Origin: Paracoccaceae bacterium | Lineage (GTDB): Bacteria > Pseudomonadota > Alphaproteobacteria > Rhodobacterales > Rhodobacteraceae | Reading direction: 5' to 3' | Assembly: GCA_015487165.1 (NCBI GenBank) | Contig: WFQE01000314.1 | Location: 1 to 47,651, forward strand | DNA: 47,651 nt | Shown here: positions 9,319 through 18,251 of the stretch, piece after piece | Layout of the letters: each line of letters opens with the position of its first letter | How positions within the stretch are numbered: the first letter of the stretch is position 1 | The notes under the pieces: model-generated | The model's input: the letters and a program-made list of their open reading frames with translations, nothing else | Told to the model about the DNA's origin: nothing | Databases searched by the model: none | Program-made: the position numbers and the translations under genes

Positions 9319-10659
9319 ATGCGCCTGACCCGTTATTTTCTGCCCGTTCTCAAGGAAAACCCCGCCGAAGCACAGATTGTCAGCCACCGTCTGATGCTGC
9401 GCGCCGGCATGATCCGCCAGGCCAGCGCCGGCATCTATTCCTGGTTGCCGCTGGGCTTCAAGGTGCTGCGAAACCTTGAAAACATCGTGCACGAGGAACA
9501 GGTCCGCGCGGGCCATATCCCGATGCTGATGCCGACGCTGCAATCGGCAGATCTGTGGCGTGAAAGCGGGCGCTATGACGACTATGGCGAAGAGATGCTG
9601 CGCATCACTGACCGCCACGGGCGTGACATGCTGTATGGTCCCACCAACGAGGAGCTGATCACCGACATCTTCCGCAACTCGGTGCGTTCCTACAAGGATC
9701 TGCCGCTGACGCTGTATCACATCCAGTGGAAATTCCGCGACGAGATCCGCCCGCGCTTTGGCGTCATGCGGGGCCGCGAGTTCTATATGAAGGACGGCTA
9801 TAATTTCGACATCGACCGCGACAGCGCCATCCACGCCTATAACCGCCACATGGTCAGCTATCTGCGCACTTACGAGCGCATGGGCCTGAAGGCCATTCCG
9901 ATGCGTGCCGACAGCGGCCCGATTGGCGGCGATGACACCCATGAATTCCTGGTGCTGGCCGATACCGGCGAATCCGAAGTGTTCTATGACAGCGCCATCC
10001 TCGATCTGAAACTGGGCGACCGCGCCATCGATTATGACGACCGCGCCCAATGCGCCGCCATCCGCGAGGAATGGACCACCCCTTATGCCCGCACCGACGA
10101 AACCCATGACGAGGCCCTGTTCCACGGGCAGGTCCCCGAGGAACGCCGCCGCAGCTCGCGCGCCATTGAGGTGGGGCAGATCTTCTATTTCGGCACCAAG
10201 TATTCTGAGCCGATGAAGGCCACCGTGGTCAATGACAAGGGCGAACATGTGCCGGTTCACATGGGAAGCCACGGCATCGGCGTCAGCCGCCTTGTCGGCG
10301 CGCTGATCGAGGCGTTTCATGACGATCGCGGCATCATCTGGCCCGAATCGGTTGCCCCCTTCAAGGTGGGGATCGTCAACCTGAAACAGGGCGACAGCGC
10401 CGCCGATACCGCCTGCGAATCGCTCTATCGCGAACTGACGGCCGCGGGGCTTGAACCCCTCTATGACGACCGCGAGGAACGCGCCGGCGCCAAGTTTGCC
10501 ACCATGGACCTGATCGGCCTGCCCTGGCGCATCACTGTCGGCCCGCGCGGCCTCAAGGCCGGAGTGGTCGAACTGACCAGCCGCAAGACCGGCGAAAGCG
10601 AAGAACTGAAACCCGCAGACGCCATCGCGCGGCTTGGGGAAATCTATTTGGGGCAGTGA
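9319..10659 (+). CDS. proS: Prolyl-tRNA synthetase, short alphaproteobacterial type
   Basis: This 446-aa class II aminoacyl-tRNA synthetase charges tRNA-Pro. Motif 2 is visible around [21 protein letters not shown] (broken here at family-conserved residues) and motif 3 at [17 protein letters not shown]. The anticodon-binding domain occupies the C-terminal 100 residues. The sequence runs straight between the motifs without the roughly 180-aa inserted editing domain found in E. coli ProRS, which is usual for alphaproteobacteria. Editing of Ala-tRNA-Pro must then come from a separate protein if at all. The gene is followed by a palindromic repeat and then the lolC/E-lolD pair. Confidence 0.97.
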   Translation: MRLTRYFLPVLKENPAEAQIVSHRLMLRAGMIRQASAGIYSWLPLGFKVLRNLENIVHEEQVRAGHIPMLMPTLQSADLWRESGRYDDYGEEMLRITDRHGRDMLYGPTNEELITDIFRNSVRSYKDLPLTLYHIQWKFRDEIRPRFGVMRGREFYMKDGYNFDIDRDSAIHAYNRHMVSYLRTYERMGLKAIPMRADSGPIGGDDTHEFLVLADTGESEVFYDSAILDLKLGDRAIDYDDRAQCAAIREEWTTPYARTDETHDEALFHGQVPEERRRSSRAIEVGQIFYFGTKYSEPMKATVVNDKGEHVPVHMGSHGIGVSRLVGALIEAFHDDRGIIWPESVAPFKVGIVNLKQGDSAADTACESLYRELTAAGLEPLYDDREERAGAKFATMDLIGLPWRITVGPRGLKAGVVELTSRKTGESEELKPADAIARLGEIYLGQ

Positions 10660-10670
10660 CCCTCGCCAGG

Positions 10671-10775
10671 TTCTTCTTTGGAAAAATACTCTCGGGGGTG
10701 CGGGGGCAGACAGCCCCCGCCATCGCCGCCTGAAATGGCGGGCGCCTCCGGCGGGAGTATTTGGACAAAGAAGAA
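10671..10775. repeat. Palindromic intergenic repeat, full copy 2
   Basis: This copy is 105 bp. Its outer arms are 10671-10691 (TTCTTCTTTG...AAATACTC) and 10755-10775 (GAGTATTT...CAAAGAAGAA), matching at 18 of 21 positions. The inside carries the same GCGGGGGC/GCCCCCGC hairpin as copy 1 and a second GC-rich hairpin. It lies between proS and the same-strand lolC/E gene, starting 11 bp after the proS stop. Transcribed, it could form a large cruciform-like hairpin that attenuates read-through. Confidence 0.85.
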
Positions 10776-10893
10776 GGAATCGCGGCTTTGCGGCGGCATC
10801 GCGCCCGGTCGCGCGGCCGTGAAGGCCGACGCGCTTGACGATGGGCGTGAACCCGTCCACCTTGCCCGCGAGAATTCGCATCGGAGCAATTGC

Positions 10894-12180
10894 TTGAACA
10901 ACCGCACCATCCCCTTTGCCGCCTTTGAATGGCTGATCGCCTGGCGCTATCTGCGCGCCCGGCGCCGCGAGGGCGGGGTCAGCGTAATGACGGTCATTTC
11001 GCTGGTTGGCGTCACGCTGGCCGTGTTTGCGCTAGTCGCGACCCTGGCGGTGAGATCGGGGTTTCGCCATGAATTCGTCAAGACCATCCTTGGCGCCAAT
11101 GCGCATGTCTCGATCCAGACGGCCAGCTGGCGCATGCCAAGCGGCCAGCTGTCGCGGATGGTGCGGGATTACACTGCCAAGGTTGCTCGAATCCGGCAGC
11201 TGCCCGGTGTCGTGCGGGCGGCCCCTGTCATTCGCGGGCAGTTGATGGCCTCGGCCAATGGGCGCAACGCGGGTGTCGAGGTTTACGGCGAGCGCCTTGA
11301 CGACATGCAGACGCTGCCCCTTTTCGTGCATCCCGAAAGCAGCCTTGGCGACATTGGCGATTTCAACGAGGGGGTTTCCATCGGTTCGGGGGTTGCGCGC
11401 GAGCTGGGTGTCGGGGTGGGCGACCGGATCAAGCTGATTTCCCCTGATGGGGTAAAGACGGCCTTTGGCACCGTGCCCAGGGTCAAGAGCTACAGGGTTG
11501 TCTATATCTTCAGCGTCGGGCGCTGGGATATCGACCGGACCCGCATCTACATGCCCTTTGCCGAGGCGCAAAGCTTTTTCAACCGCGAGGGTTTTGCCGA
11601 CGAGATCGAAATCAACGTGGCCCAGCCGGAAAAGATCGACCGCTATCTTCCGGCGCTGCGCAAGGCCTTTGGCGAGCGTTCGATCACCTGGACCTGGTGG
11701 GATTCCTCGGGGGCGTTTCTGAATGCGCTCAAGACCGAAGACAATGTGATGTTCATCATCCTGTCGATCCTTGTGTTGATTGCCACCATGAATATCGTTT
11801 CCGGCCTGATCATGCTGGTGCGCAACAAGGGCCCGGCCATCGGCATCCTGCGCACCATGGGGCTGAGCGAAGGGTCGATCCTGCGGGTGTTTTTCATCGT
11901 TGGCGCCTCGATCGGGATCATCGGCACCATTCTGGGCGTGGTTCTGGGCAGCCTGTTTGCCATCTATATCGACCCGATCTTCGGATTTGTGAACTGGATG
12001 CTGGGGGGCAACGCCTGGGATCCCTCGGTGCGCTATCTTTCCCAGCTTCCGGCGCGGCTTGAGGCGTGGGATGTCATCCGCGCCGTTGGCCTGTCGCTGA
12101 CCCTTTCCTTTGTCGCAACCATTTTTCCGGCGCGTCGGGCCGCGCGGATGAACCCAGTTGAGGCCTTGCGCTATGAGTGA
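10894..12180 (+). CDS. lolC: Lipoprotein-releasing ABC transporter permease, LolC/LolE family
   Basis: This 428-aa inner-membrane protein has one N-terminal transmembrane helix (about residues 25-48), a large periplasmic domain, and three C-terminal helices (about 285-410). It works with the LolD ATPase to extract outer-membrane lipoproteins for delivery to LolA. Family segments include VSVMTVISLVGVTLAVFALV, MNIVSGLIMLVRNKGPAIGI and the terminal ARRAARMNPVEALRYE. The start is TTG at 10894, chosen because GGAG (10883-10886) lies 7 nt upstream and no nearby ATG fits the family length. Only one permease gene is present here, so a LolC/E homodimer or a distant second permease is implied. It overlaps lolD by 8 nt. 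Confidence 0.9.
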   Translation: MNNRTIPFAAFEWLIAWRYLRARRREGGVSVMTVISLVGVTLAVFALVATLAVRSGFRHEFVKTILGANAHVSIQTASWRMPSGQLSRMVRDYTAKVARIRQLPGVVRAAPVIRGQLMASANGRNAGVEVYGERLDDMQTLPLFVHPESSLGDIGDFNEGVSIGSGVARELGVGVGDRIKLISPDGVKTAFGTVPRVKSYRVVYIFSVGRWDIDRTRIYMPFAEAQSFFNREGFADEIEINVAQPEKIDRYLPALRKAFGERSITWTWWDSSGAFLNALKTEDNVMFIILSILVLIATMNIVSGLIMLVRNKGPAIGILRTMGLSEGSILRVFFIVGASIGIIGTILGVVLGSLFAIYIDPIFGFVNWMLGGNAWDPSVRYLSQLPARLEAWDVIRAVGLSLTLSFVATIFPARRAARMNPVEALRYE

Positions 12181-12856
12181 CCCTGTGCTGGAACTGAAGG
12201 CCATCGCCAAGACCTATAACAAGGGGCAGCCGAATGCCGTCGAGGTTCTGCGCGGTGTCGATCTGACCTTGGAGCAGGGCGAAATGGTTGCCCTGGTTGC
12301 GCCGTCGGGGGCGGGAAAATCGACCTTGCTGCATGTTGCGGGGCTGCTGGATACCCCCGATTCCGGCGAGGTCGTGCTGAACGGGCTGGCCATGAGCCGC
12401 CGCAGCGACCGGCGCCGAACAGCGGCGCGACGTCAGGAAATCGGGTTTGTCTATCAGTTCCACCACCTGCTGCCCGAATTCACGGCGCTGGAAAACGTCA
12501 TGCTGCCGCAGCTTGCCAATGCGGTGCACAGGTCAGCGGCCATGGATCGTGCGCGGGAGCTGTTGCAACATGTCGGCCTGTCAGAACGCGAGGATCACCG
12601 CCCCGCCGAGATGTCCGGCGGCGAACAGCAGCGCGTTGCCTTTTGCCGGGCACTTGCCAACAGTCCGCGGCTGTTGCTGGCAGACGAGCCCACGGGCAAC
12701 CTTGACACCGAAACAGCCGAGCAGGTTTTCGACGTCATGACCGGCCTGGTGCGCGAAACGGGCCTTTCGGCCCTTGTCGCCACGCACAACATGCAGCTTG
12801 CCGCCAAGATGGACCGGATCGTGCATCTGGGCGCCGGATATCTGACCGAGGGTTGA
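12173..12856 (+). CDS. lolD: Lipoprotein-releasing ABC transporter ATPase
   Basis: This 227-aa ABC ATPase powers lipoprotein release. The Walker A region is LVAPSGAGKSTLLHVAGLLD, where the first Gly of GxxGxGKS is Ala. The Q-loop region is GFVYQFHHLLPEFTALENV, the signature MSGGEQQRVAFCRAL, and the Walker B LLLADEPTGNLD, followed by a conserved His in ATHN. The start lies inside the permease gene (8-nt overlap), which indicates coupled translation. The stop is 3 bp from the convergent M48-like gene. Assignment as LolD rather than another MacB/FtsE-like ATPase rests on the adjacent permease. Confidence 0.92.
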   Translation: MSDPVLELKAIAKTYNKGQPNAVEVLRGVDLTLEQGEMVALVAPSGAGKSTLLHVAGLLDTPDSGEVVLNGLAMSRRSDRRRTAARRQEIGFVYQFHHLLPEFTALENVMLPQLANAVHRSAAMDRARELLQHVGLSEREDHRPAEMSGGEQQRVAFCRALANSPRLLLADEPTGNLDTETAEQVFDVMTGLVRETGLSALVATHNMQLAAKMDRIVHLGAGYLTEG

Positions 12857-12859
12857 AGA

Positions 12860-13876
12860 TCAGTTTCCGCAGATTGCCTGAAGGGCCAGCCAGTCGCTGT
12901 CGTGAAGTATTGGCTTGTATGTCTTGTTCCGGAACGGGTCGGCCTCGATCAGCGGCAGGGTGGTTTCGCCGGTGATGTCCAGCGCATAAGCCAGTGGCGA
13001 GCTGGGAAAGCCCGCTTGCGTAAATGCCGTGATCAGCTGGTCTGATGGCGGAAGCGGTTTTTGCCGTGTGAGGATTTCGCCCACATATTCATCAAGCGTA
13101 TCGGCCTGGAAACGGCCGGTTGTCAGCAGTCGCAGGCTTGCCATCACGCCGGCCTCTTTCAGCAGGTACAAGAGGGGGTCTTCCTTTTGGCGGCGCAAGA
13201 GTTCGATCACGACATAGCTGGCGGCCACCTCGGGTTGGTCGTAATCCTCGACCAGGGATCGGTTCAGCAGGATCAGACCGCCCGGAAGCGATATGCTGCG
13301 CGCGATCCCGTCCCGCAAGATCGCGATGCGTCCTCGCGGGTCGCCCAGCAGCCGCTTTTCAATCGCCCTCAGGGCCTTTTCGCCTTCGGGTGTTGAACAG
13401 GTTTTTCCTGTCAGTCTGGTCATTCGGGCAAGGGCGGCCTCGCCGATCTGCTTGCGCGTCTCGAAAGGCACGACCTGTGCCGTATGCCGGGCCAGCGCAT
13501 CCGGTAGCCAGAACGTGATGCCCGCCAGGATCAGCGCGGTAATTGCCGCAAAGACCGCAAGACGCAACCTGCCCGGATGGGGGCGTTTCCTGCGGATGGC
13601 CTGGCGCACGGTCTCGATCGCATCGACCATGATTTCGTCGTCAAGTTCCAGCGTTTCGACCATTTCTGCCGTTGGCGAAAACACGGCGGGGGTTTCGCCG
13701 GGGTTGACGCGGTGAATGGCGGGCAGGGACCAGTGCGACAGGGGTTCCTCGTGCTTGTCGCGGATGACAAGCGAGGTGTCGCCAAAGCTGACATAGACCT
13801 CCACACGCTGGTGCTCGGGCGATTCCCGCCAGAGCCCGGCCGATTCCAGCTTTTCGTATTTCGCAAGAGCGGTCAT
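12860..13876 (-). CDS. M48-peptidase-like membrane protein lacking the zinc motif
   Basis: This 338-aa protein has a soluble N-terminal region (residues 1-100) and one transmembrane helix (about 104-124), then a domain that aligns with M48 metallopeptidases. SLPGGLILLNRSLV (196-209) corresponds to the conserved ALPGG-ivvn segment that precedes the catalytic helix. Where HExxH should follow, the sequence reads VVIELLRR (222-229). One acidic residue (E225) remains but both zinc-binding His are gone. It is probably a pseudopeptidase with a binding or scaffold role. The reading frame is intact, arguing against simple decay. It converges on lolD with 3 bp between stops. Confidence 0.7.
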   Translation of the reverse strand: MTALAKYEKLESAGLWRESPEHQRVEVYVSFGDTSLVIRDKHEEPLSHWSLPAIHRVNPGETPAVFSPTAEMVETLELDDEIMVDAIETVRQAIRRKRPHPGRLRLAVFAAITALILAGITFWLPDALARHTAQVVPFETRKQIGEAALARMTRLTGKTCSTPEGEKALRAIEKRLLGDPRGRIAILRDGIARSISLPGGLILLNRSLVEDYDQPEVAASYVVIELLRRQKEDPLLYLLKEAGVMASLRLLTTGRFQADTLDEYVGEILTRQKPLPPSDQLITAFTQAGFPSSPLAYALDITGETTLPLIEADPFRNKTYKPILHDSDWLALQAICGN

Positions 13877-13970
13877 CCTGCCCGTTTTCTACCCGTTGAC
13901 CGGATTTTGCCTGTTCGCCCCAGCTTATCGCGTTTCTGGCCGCGATCACATGTTTTCTTGTGCGGGGATG

Positions 13971-14005
13971 CTTGCCGGCGCACAGGGATGATGCCCGCCG
14001 GCAAG
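13971..14005 (-). terminator. Hairpin downstream of the acyl-CoA synthetase gene
   Basis: A perfect 10-bp inverted repeat (CTTGCCGGCG at 13971-13980, CGCCGGCAAG at 13996-14005) with a 15-nt loop lies 12 bp past the minus-strand synthetase stop. There is no T-run after it, so it is a terminator-like or RNA-stabilising hairpin rather than a textbook intrinsic terminator. Confidence 0.45.
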
Positions 14006-14016
14006 GGGGTGGAACT

Positions 14017-15648
14017 TTACAGTTTTTTGGCCATCTCGCGCAGCACGAATTTCTGGATCTTGCCGGTCGATGTCTTGGGCAGTTCCTGAAAGACCACCTT
14101 TTTTGGGGTTTTGAAACCGGCCAGACGCTGGCGGCAAAAGGCGATCAGTTCCTCTTCGGTTGCTTCCTGGCCCGGCTTCAGCTCGACAAAGGCGCAGGGC
14201 ACCTCGCCCCATTTGTCGTCGGGCCTGGCGACCACGGCGGCCAGCAGCACGGCCGGGTGGTGCATGAGCGCGCCTTCGACCTCGACCGAGCTGACGTTTT
14301 CACCGCCCGAAATGATGATGTCCTTGGCCCGGTCGGTGATCTTGATATAGCCGTCGGGGTGCTGAAAGGCGATGTCGCCAGAATGGAAATAGCCGCCTTC
14401 GAACGCCTCGGCGGTGGCTTGCGGGTTGCGGTAATATCCCTTCATCACCGCATTGCCGCGGATCATGATTTCGCCCAGGGTTTCGCCGTCGCGGGGCACC
14501 GGGGTCATGGTTTCGGGGTCCATGACAGTGATGTCCTCCATCATCGGCATCAACACGCCGGTGCGGGCCTTGATGGCGGCGCGTTCCTCGCCCTCCAGAT
14601 GGCCCCATTTATCGTCGTCCCACAGACATTCGGTGACGTGACCATAGGTTTCGGTCAGCCCGTAGACCTGGGTCACGACAAAGCCCAGCTTTTCGATGGC
14701 CAGCAGCGTGGCGGCCGGCGGTGGCGCGCCGGCTGTATAGACCTGCACCACATGATCGAATTCGCGCCGCTCGTCATCGGATGCGTTGACGATGGTGTTC
14801 AGCACGATGGGCGCGCCGCCGAAATGGGTGACCTTTTCATCGGCGATTGCGTCATAGATGCCCTTGGCCGTGATGTCGCGCAGGCAAACGACCGTGCCGC
14901 CCACCATCGGCATCAGCCAGCTGTGATGCCAGTTGTTGCAGTGAAACAGCGGCACGATGGTCAGCAGGCGGGCAAACAGCGGCATGTGCCAGGCAACGCC
15001 CGTTCCCATGGTCAGCAGATAGGCGCCCCGGTGGCTGTAGACCACGCCCTTGGGCCGCCCGGTGGTGCCCGAGGTATAGTTCAGCGCCAGGCTTTCCCAT
15101 TCGTCCTGTGGCATGATCCAGTCGAAATCGGCATCGCCCGAGGCAAGCAGATCCTCGTATGTGACATGGCGCCCGGTTGCGGTGATGCCCGAGACCGGAT
15201 CCGGCGCCTCGATGATTTCGGGGGCGGGGCCTTCCATCTGCTTGCAGGCCTCTTCGGCCAGATCGACGAATGCGCTGTCGCAAAGCAGGATTTTCGCGCC
15301 CCCGTGGCCCAGGATATAGGCAACCGTTTCAACGTCGAGGCGCACATTGATCGTGTTCAGCACCGCACCCGCGGCGGGCACACCCCAATGGGCCTCGACA
15401 TGGGCGGGGATGTTGGGCATGAGCGTGGCCACCACGTCGCCCGGTTTGATCCCGCGCGCGGCCAGCGCCGAGGCCAGGCGGCTGACGCGCTGGTAAAGCT
15501 GGGCATAGTTCAGGCGCATGTCGCCGTGCACCAGGGCCTCGCGCTGGGCAAAGACATCGGCGGCCCGGCGCAGATGCGAAAGCGGTGTCAGCGGAACATG
15601 GTTCGCGGGGCCCTTGTCGAGGCCGGTCTCATCTGCCATCCATCCCAT
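14017..15648 (-). CDS. Acyl-CoA synthetase (AMP-forming), AAE family
   Basis: This 543-aa ANL-superfamily enzyme activates a carboxylic acid with ATP and CoA. The phosphate-binding loop is YTSGTTGRPKGVVYSHRG. Other motifs are YGLTETYGHV, then FHSGDIAF and KITDRAKDIIISGGENVSSV, and near the C-terminus PKTSTGKIQKFVLRE with the catalytic Lys. The sequence resembles the short/medium-chain AAE group rather than long-chain FadD or acetyl-CoA synthetase; the exact acid cannot be read from sequence. ATG 15648 is preceded by AGGAG at 9 nt spacing, so it is preferred over upstream in-frame starts to 15729. It is divergent from an EamA transporter gene. Confidence 0.88.
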   Translation of the reverse strand: MGWMADETGLDKGPANHVPLTPLSHLRRAADVFAQREALVHGDMRLNYAQLYQRVSRLASALAARGIKPGDVVATLMPNIPAHVEAHWGVPAAGAVLNTINVRLDVETVAYILGHGGAKILLCDSAFVDLAEEACKQMEGPAPEIIEAPDPVSGITATGRHVTYEDLLASGDADFDWIMPQDEWESLALNYTSGTTGRPKGVVYSHRGAYLLTMGTGVAWHMPLFARLLTIVPLFHCNNWHHSWLMPMVGGTVVCLRDITAKGIYDAIADEKVTHFGGAPIVLNTIVNASDDERREFDHVVQVYTAGAPPPAATLLAIEKLGFVVTQVYGLTETYGHVTECLWDDDKWGHLEGEERAAIKARTGVLMPMMEDITVMDPETMTPVPRDGETLGEIMIRGNAVMKGYYRNPQATAEAFEGGYFHSGDIAFQHPDGYIKITDRAKDIIISGGENVSSVEVEGALMHHPAVLLAAVVARPDDKWGEVPCAFVELKPGQEATEEELIAFCRQRLAGFKTPKKVVFQELPKTSTGKIQKFVLREMAKKL

Positions 15649-15759
15649 GGGAATATTCTCCTGCAAAACGGTCGAATTGGTGAAACTGCGTCGCATTCTG
15701 GACAGATTTTTCCGATGCGCAAGCTTCATTGAGGGGGTTTTCTGAAAGGACGTTGCGAG

Positions 15760-16713
15760 ATGAATTCAACAGGTCGCGACCGCCCGCTGTTGGCGGTTCT
15801 TCTGGTCACGCTGGCAATGGCCGATCTGGGGCTGGTGGACAATTTCATGCGCGCAGTCGCGCAAGAGGCGGGGCTTTGGCAATTCCACTTGATGCGGGCG
15901 ATTCTGGTTTGTTTCGTGCTGGCGTTGCTGGCGCGGTTTCGGGGCTGGCGGATCAAGCCGCGTAACTGGCGCGCAGTTGCGTTGCGCAGCTTTTTCTTTT
16001 CAAGTTCCATGATCCTGTATCTGGGGGCGGCCGGGTTTTTGCCTATCGCACAGGTCGGCGCCGGGCTGTTTACCGCGCCTATTTTCGTGCTGGTGATCTC
16101 GGCCCTGTTCTTTGGCACCCGCATCGGGCTGTGGCGGGTGCTGGCGGTTGGCATCGGCTTTGTCGGGGTCGTGCTGATCCTCGGCCCCGAGGCCGGCGGG
16201 ATCAGCGCGGTCAGCACTATCCCCGTGATGGCGGGGTTGCTTTATGCGCTGAACAATATCGCCACCCGGCGCTGGTGCGCAGGTGAAACCACCCTGACCC
16301 TGCTGTTTGGCGTCTTTGCCGCGCTTGGCCTGTGGGGCGCTCTGGGCCTTGGTGTTCTTGCGCTCTGGCAGGTACCCCCCGATATTGCTGCGCAAATCCC
16401 GTTTTTCGCGCGCGGCTGGGTCGCGCCAAGCCAGACATTCATCACCCTGCTGCTGGTGCATGGCACAGGCGCCCTGGTTGCGGTGGCGCTGCTGACGCGG
16501 GGATACCAGCTGGGCGAGGTGTCGTTTATATCGGTCGTCGAATATGTCTATCTGGGCTTTGCCGCTTTCTGGAGCTGGGCGCTTTACGGGGCGCTGCCCG
16601 ACCGGCTGGGTGTGGTCGGGATTGTTGCCATCGTGATCTCGGGCACGATCATCGCCCTGCGCTCGCGCGAGGTGGTGCCGGTGGATCGCGTCAGCACTCA
16701 GGTGCCGCAATAG
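15760..16713 (+). CDS. EamA-family (DMT superfamily) transporter
   Basis: This 317-aa membrane protein has about ten transmembrane segments arranged as two EamA repeats, for example residues 10-145 and 155-300. The second repeat ends IVAIVISGTIIALRSRE, typical of drug/metabolite transporters. The substrate is unknown. A good ribosome site (AAGGA) lies about 11 nt before the ATG. The 3' end overlaps the convergent selO gene by 16 bp, so the two mRNAs share complementary tails. Confidence 0.85.
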   Translation: MNSTGRDRPLLAVLLVTLAMADLGLVDNFMRAVAQEAGLWQFHLMRAILVCFVLALLARFRGWRIKPRNWRAVALRSFFFSSSMILYLGAAGFLPIAQVGAGLFTAPIFVLVISALFFGTRIGLWRVLAVGIGFVGVVLILGPEAGGISAVSTIPVMAGLLYALNNIATRRWCAGETTLTLLFGVFAALGLWGALGLGVLALWQVPPDIAAQIPFFARGWVAPSQTFITLLLVHGTGALVAVALLTRGYQLGEVSFISVVEYVYLGFAAFWSWALYGALPDRLGVVGIVAIVISGTIIALRSREVVPVDRVSTQVPQ

Positions 16714-18152
16714 GTGGCAAGGATGCGTTCTTCGGGGGCTGGGGGGCTTTCATATTCCTCGGCGCCCGGTTGTTCGATGAAGGGGGCGGAGAGAACCGCG
16801 ATCAGGCGCTCGAACGGGGCCATGTCGCCCTGATGGGCGGCCTCAAGCGCCTGTTCGACACGGTGGTTGCGGGGGATGTAAACCGGGTTGGCACCTGCCA
16901 TGACCTTGCCTGCCGCAGCCGGGTCGGCCAGCTTTGCAAGCCAGCGCTTGCGCCACGCAGCGATCCGCTCGCGCGAGGTAAACAGGCTGTCGAATTCCGC
17001 AAAATCCTGCCTTTGCAGCCCGCCTGTGAGGCGGCGAAAGGCCAGCGTGTAATCGATGCCGTCATCGGCCATGATTTCCAGCAGGTCGCGGGTCAGCCCC
17101 GCCTGTTCGGCATTGGCATCGGAAAAGCCCAGCTTGGCGCCCATGCGGCGGTTCCATTCGGCCTGAAAGTGATTGGAAAAACGGTCGATCGCATCCTGGG
17201 CCGCGCTCAGCGTGCTTTCCTTGTCGCCGGGCATCAGCGGCAGCAGGCATTGCGCCAGCTGGGCGAGGTTCCAATGCGCGATGGGCGGCTGGTTGCCCCA
17301 GGCATAGCGGCCCATCTGGTCGATCGAGCTGAACACCGTTTCGGGGTGATAATCATCCATGAAGGCACAGGGCCCATAGTCGATGGTTTCGCCCGATACT
17401 GCCATGTTGTCGGTATTCATCACCCCGTGGATGAACCCGACCTGCATCCATTGCGCCACCAGCGCCGCCTGTTTCTCGACCACATGGCGCAGGAATGCCA
17501 GTGGCGGGTTTTCGGCCTGCGCAGCCTTGGGCGCATGGCGGGCAATGGCGTGGTCGAGCAGGATCTGCAGCGCTTCATGGTCGCGCTGGCCAAGGAAATA
17601 CTGAAAGGTGCCCACCCGGATATGGCTGCTGGCCACCCTGACAAGGATCGCGCCGGGCAGCGGGGTTTCGCGCATCACCTGCTCGCCCGTCGCAATCACC
17701 GCCAGCGCGCGGGTCGTGGGGATGCCCAGCGCGTGCATGGCCTCGGAGACGATATATTCGCGCAGCGCCGGCCCAAGCGCCGCCTTGCCGTCGCCCCCGC
17801 GCGAAAACGGGGTGCGTCCGGCGCCTTTCAGATGCAGGTCGAATCGCTTGCCATCGGGCGCGATGATCTCGCCCAGCAGGATCGCGCGGCCGTCGCCGAG
17901 GCGCGGCACCCAGCCGCCGAACTGGTGCCCCGCATAGGCCATGGCCAGCGGCTCGGCGCCCTCGGGCAGGGTCTGACCCGACAACAGGCGCGCGCCCTGA
18001 TCCCCCTCCAGCGCCTCGGTATCAAGGCCCAGACGTGCGGCAAGCGCATGGTTGAGGCGCAGCATCCGGGGCGCGGGGATTTCCGCCGGGGGCAGCTTGG
18101 CATAGAAACGCGCCGGCAGGCGGGCATAGCTGTTGTCGAAATTGAATGTCAT
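16698..18152 (-). CDS. selO: Protein adenylyltransferase SelO (YdiU/UPF0061)
   Basis: This 484-aa pseudokinase-fold enzyme transfers AMP to Ser/Thr/Tyr of target proteins and is linked to redox stress. Visible family motifs are AYAGHQFGGWVPRLGDGRA (about 72-90), DLHLKGAGRTPFSRGGDGK with the nucleotide-binding Lys (about 105-123), HGVMNTDNM (242-250) and IDYGPCAFMDDY (257-268). The C-terminus is TYCGT, placing a Cys third from the end, where eukaryotic SelO carries selenocysteine. ATG 18152 starts the conserved MTFNFDNSYARLP segment. It lies 99 bp downstream of the DadA-like gene on the same strand. Confidence 0.95.
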   Translation of the reverse strand: MTFNFDNSYARLPARFYAKLPPAEIPAPRMLRLNHALAARLGLDTEALEGDQGARLLSGQTLPEGAEPLAMAYAGHQFGGWVPRLGDGRAILLGEIIAPDGKRFDLHLKGAGRTPFSRGGDGKAALGPALREYIVSEAMHALGIPTTRALAVIATGEQVMRETPLPGAILVRVASSHIRVGTFQYFLGQRDHEALQILLDHAIARHAPKAAQAENPPLAFLRHVVEKQAALVAQWMQVGFIHGVMNTDNMAVSGETIDYGPCAFMDDYHPETVFSSIDQMGRYAWGNQPPIAHWNLAQLAQCLLPLMPGDKESTLSAAQDAIDRFSNHFQAEWNRRMGAKLGFSDANAEQAGLTRDLLEIMADDGIDYTLAFRRLTGGLQRQDFAEFDSLFTSRERIAAWRKRWLAKLADPAAAGKVMAGANPVYIPRNHRVEQALEAAHQGDMAPFERLIAVLSAPFIEQPGAEEYESPPAPEERILATYCGT

Positions 18153-18251
18153 GGCTGGTCCGATCGGTCCTGTTCCTGACCTATGTGGAGATCGGCAGGC
18201 AGGATTGCCAGTGTCGCCGTCTGTTCCATTTCGGCGCATGCGTCGGGCGGG

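Noticed and set aside
13960-15732. 590-codon plus-strand frame opposite the acyl-CoA synthetase
   Set aside because: Mirror of the synthetase reading frame; His/Gly/Asp-rich composition is typical of antisense shadows.
16332-18179. Long plus-strand open frame (over 600 codons) across selO
   Set aside because: Entirely antisense to the well-conserved selO gene; composition and low-complexity pattern fit a shadow frame of high-G+C coding DNA.
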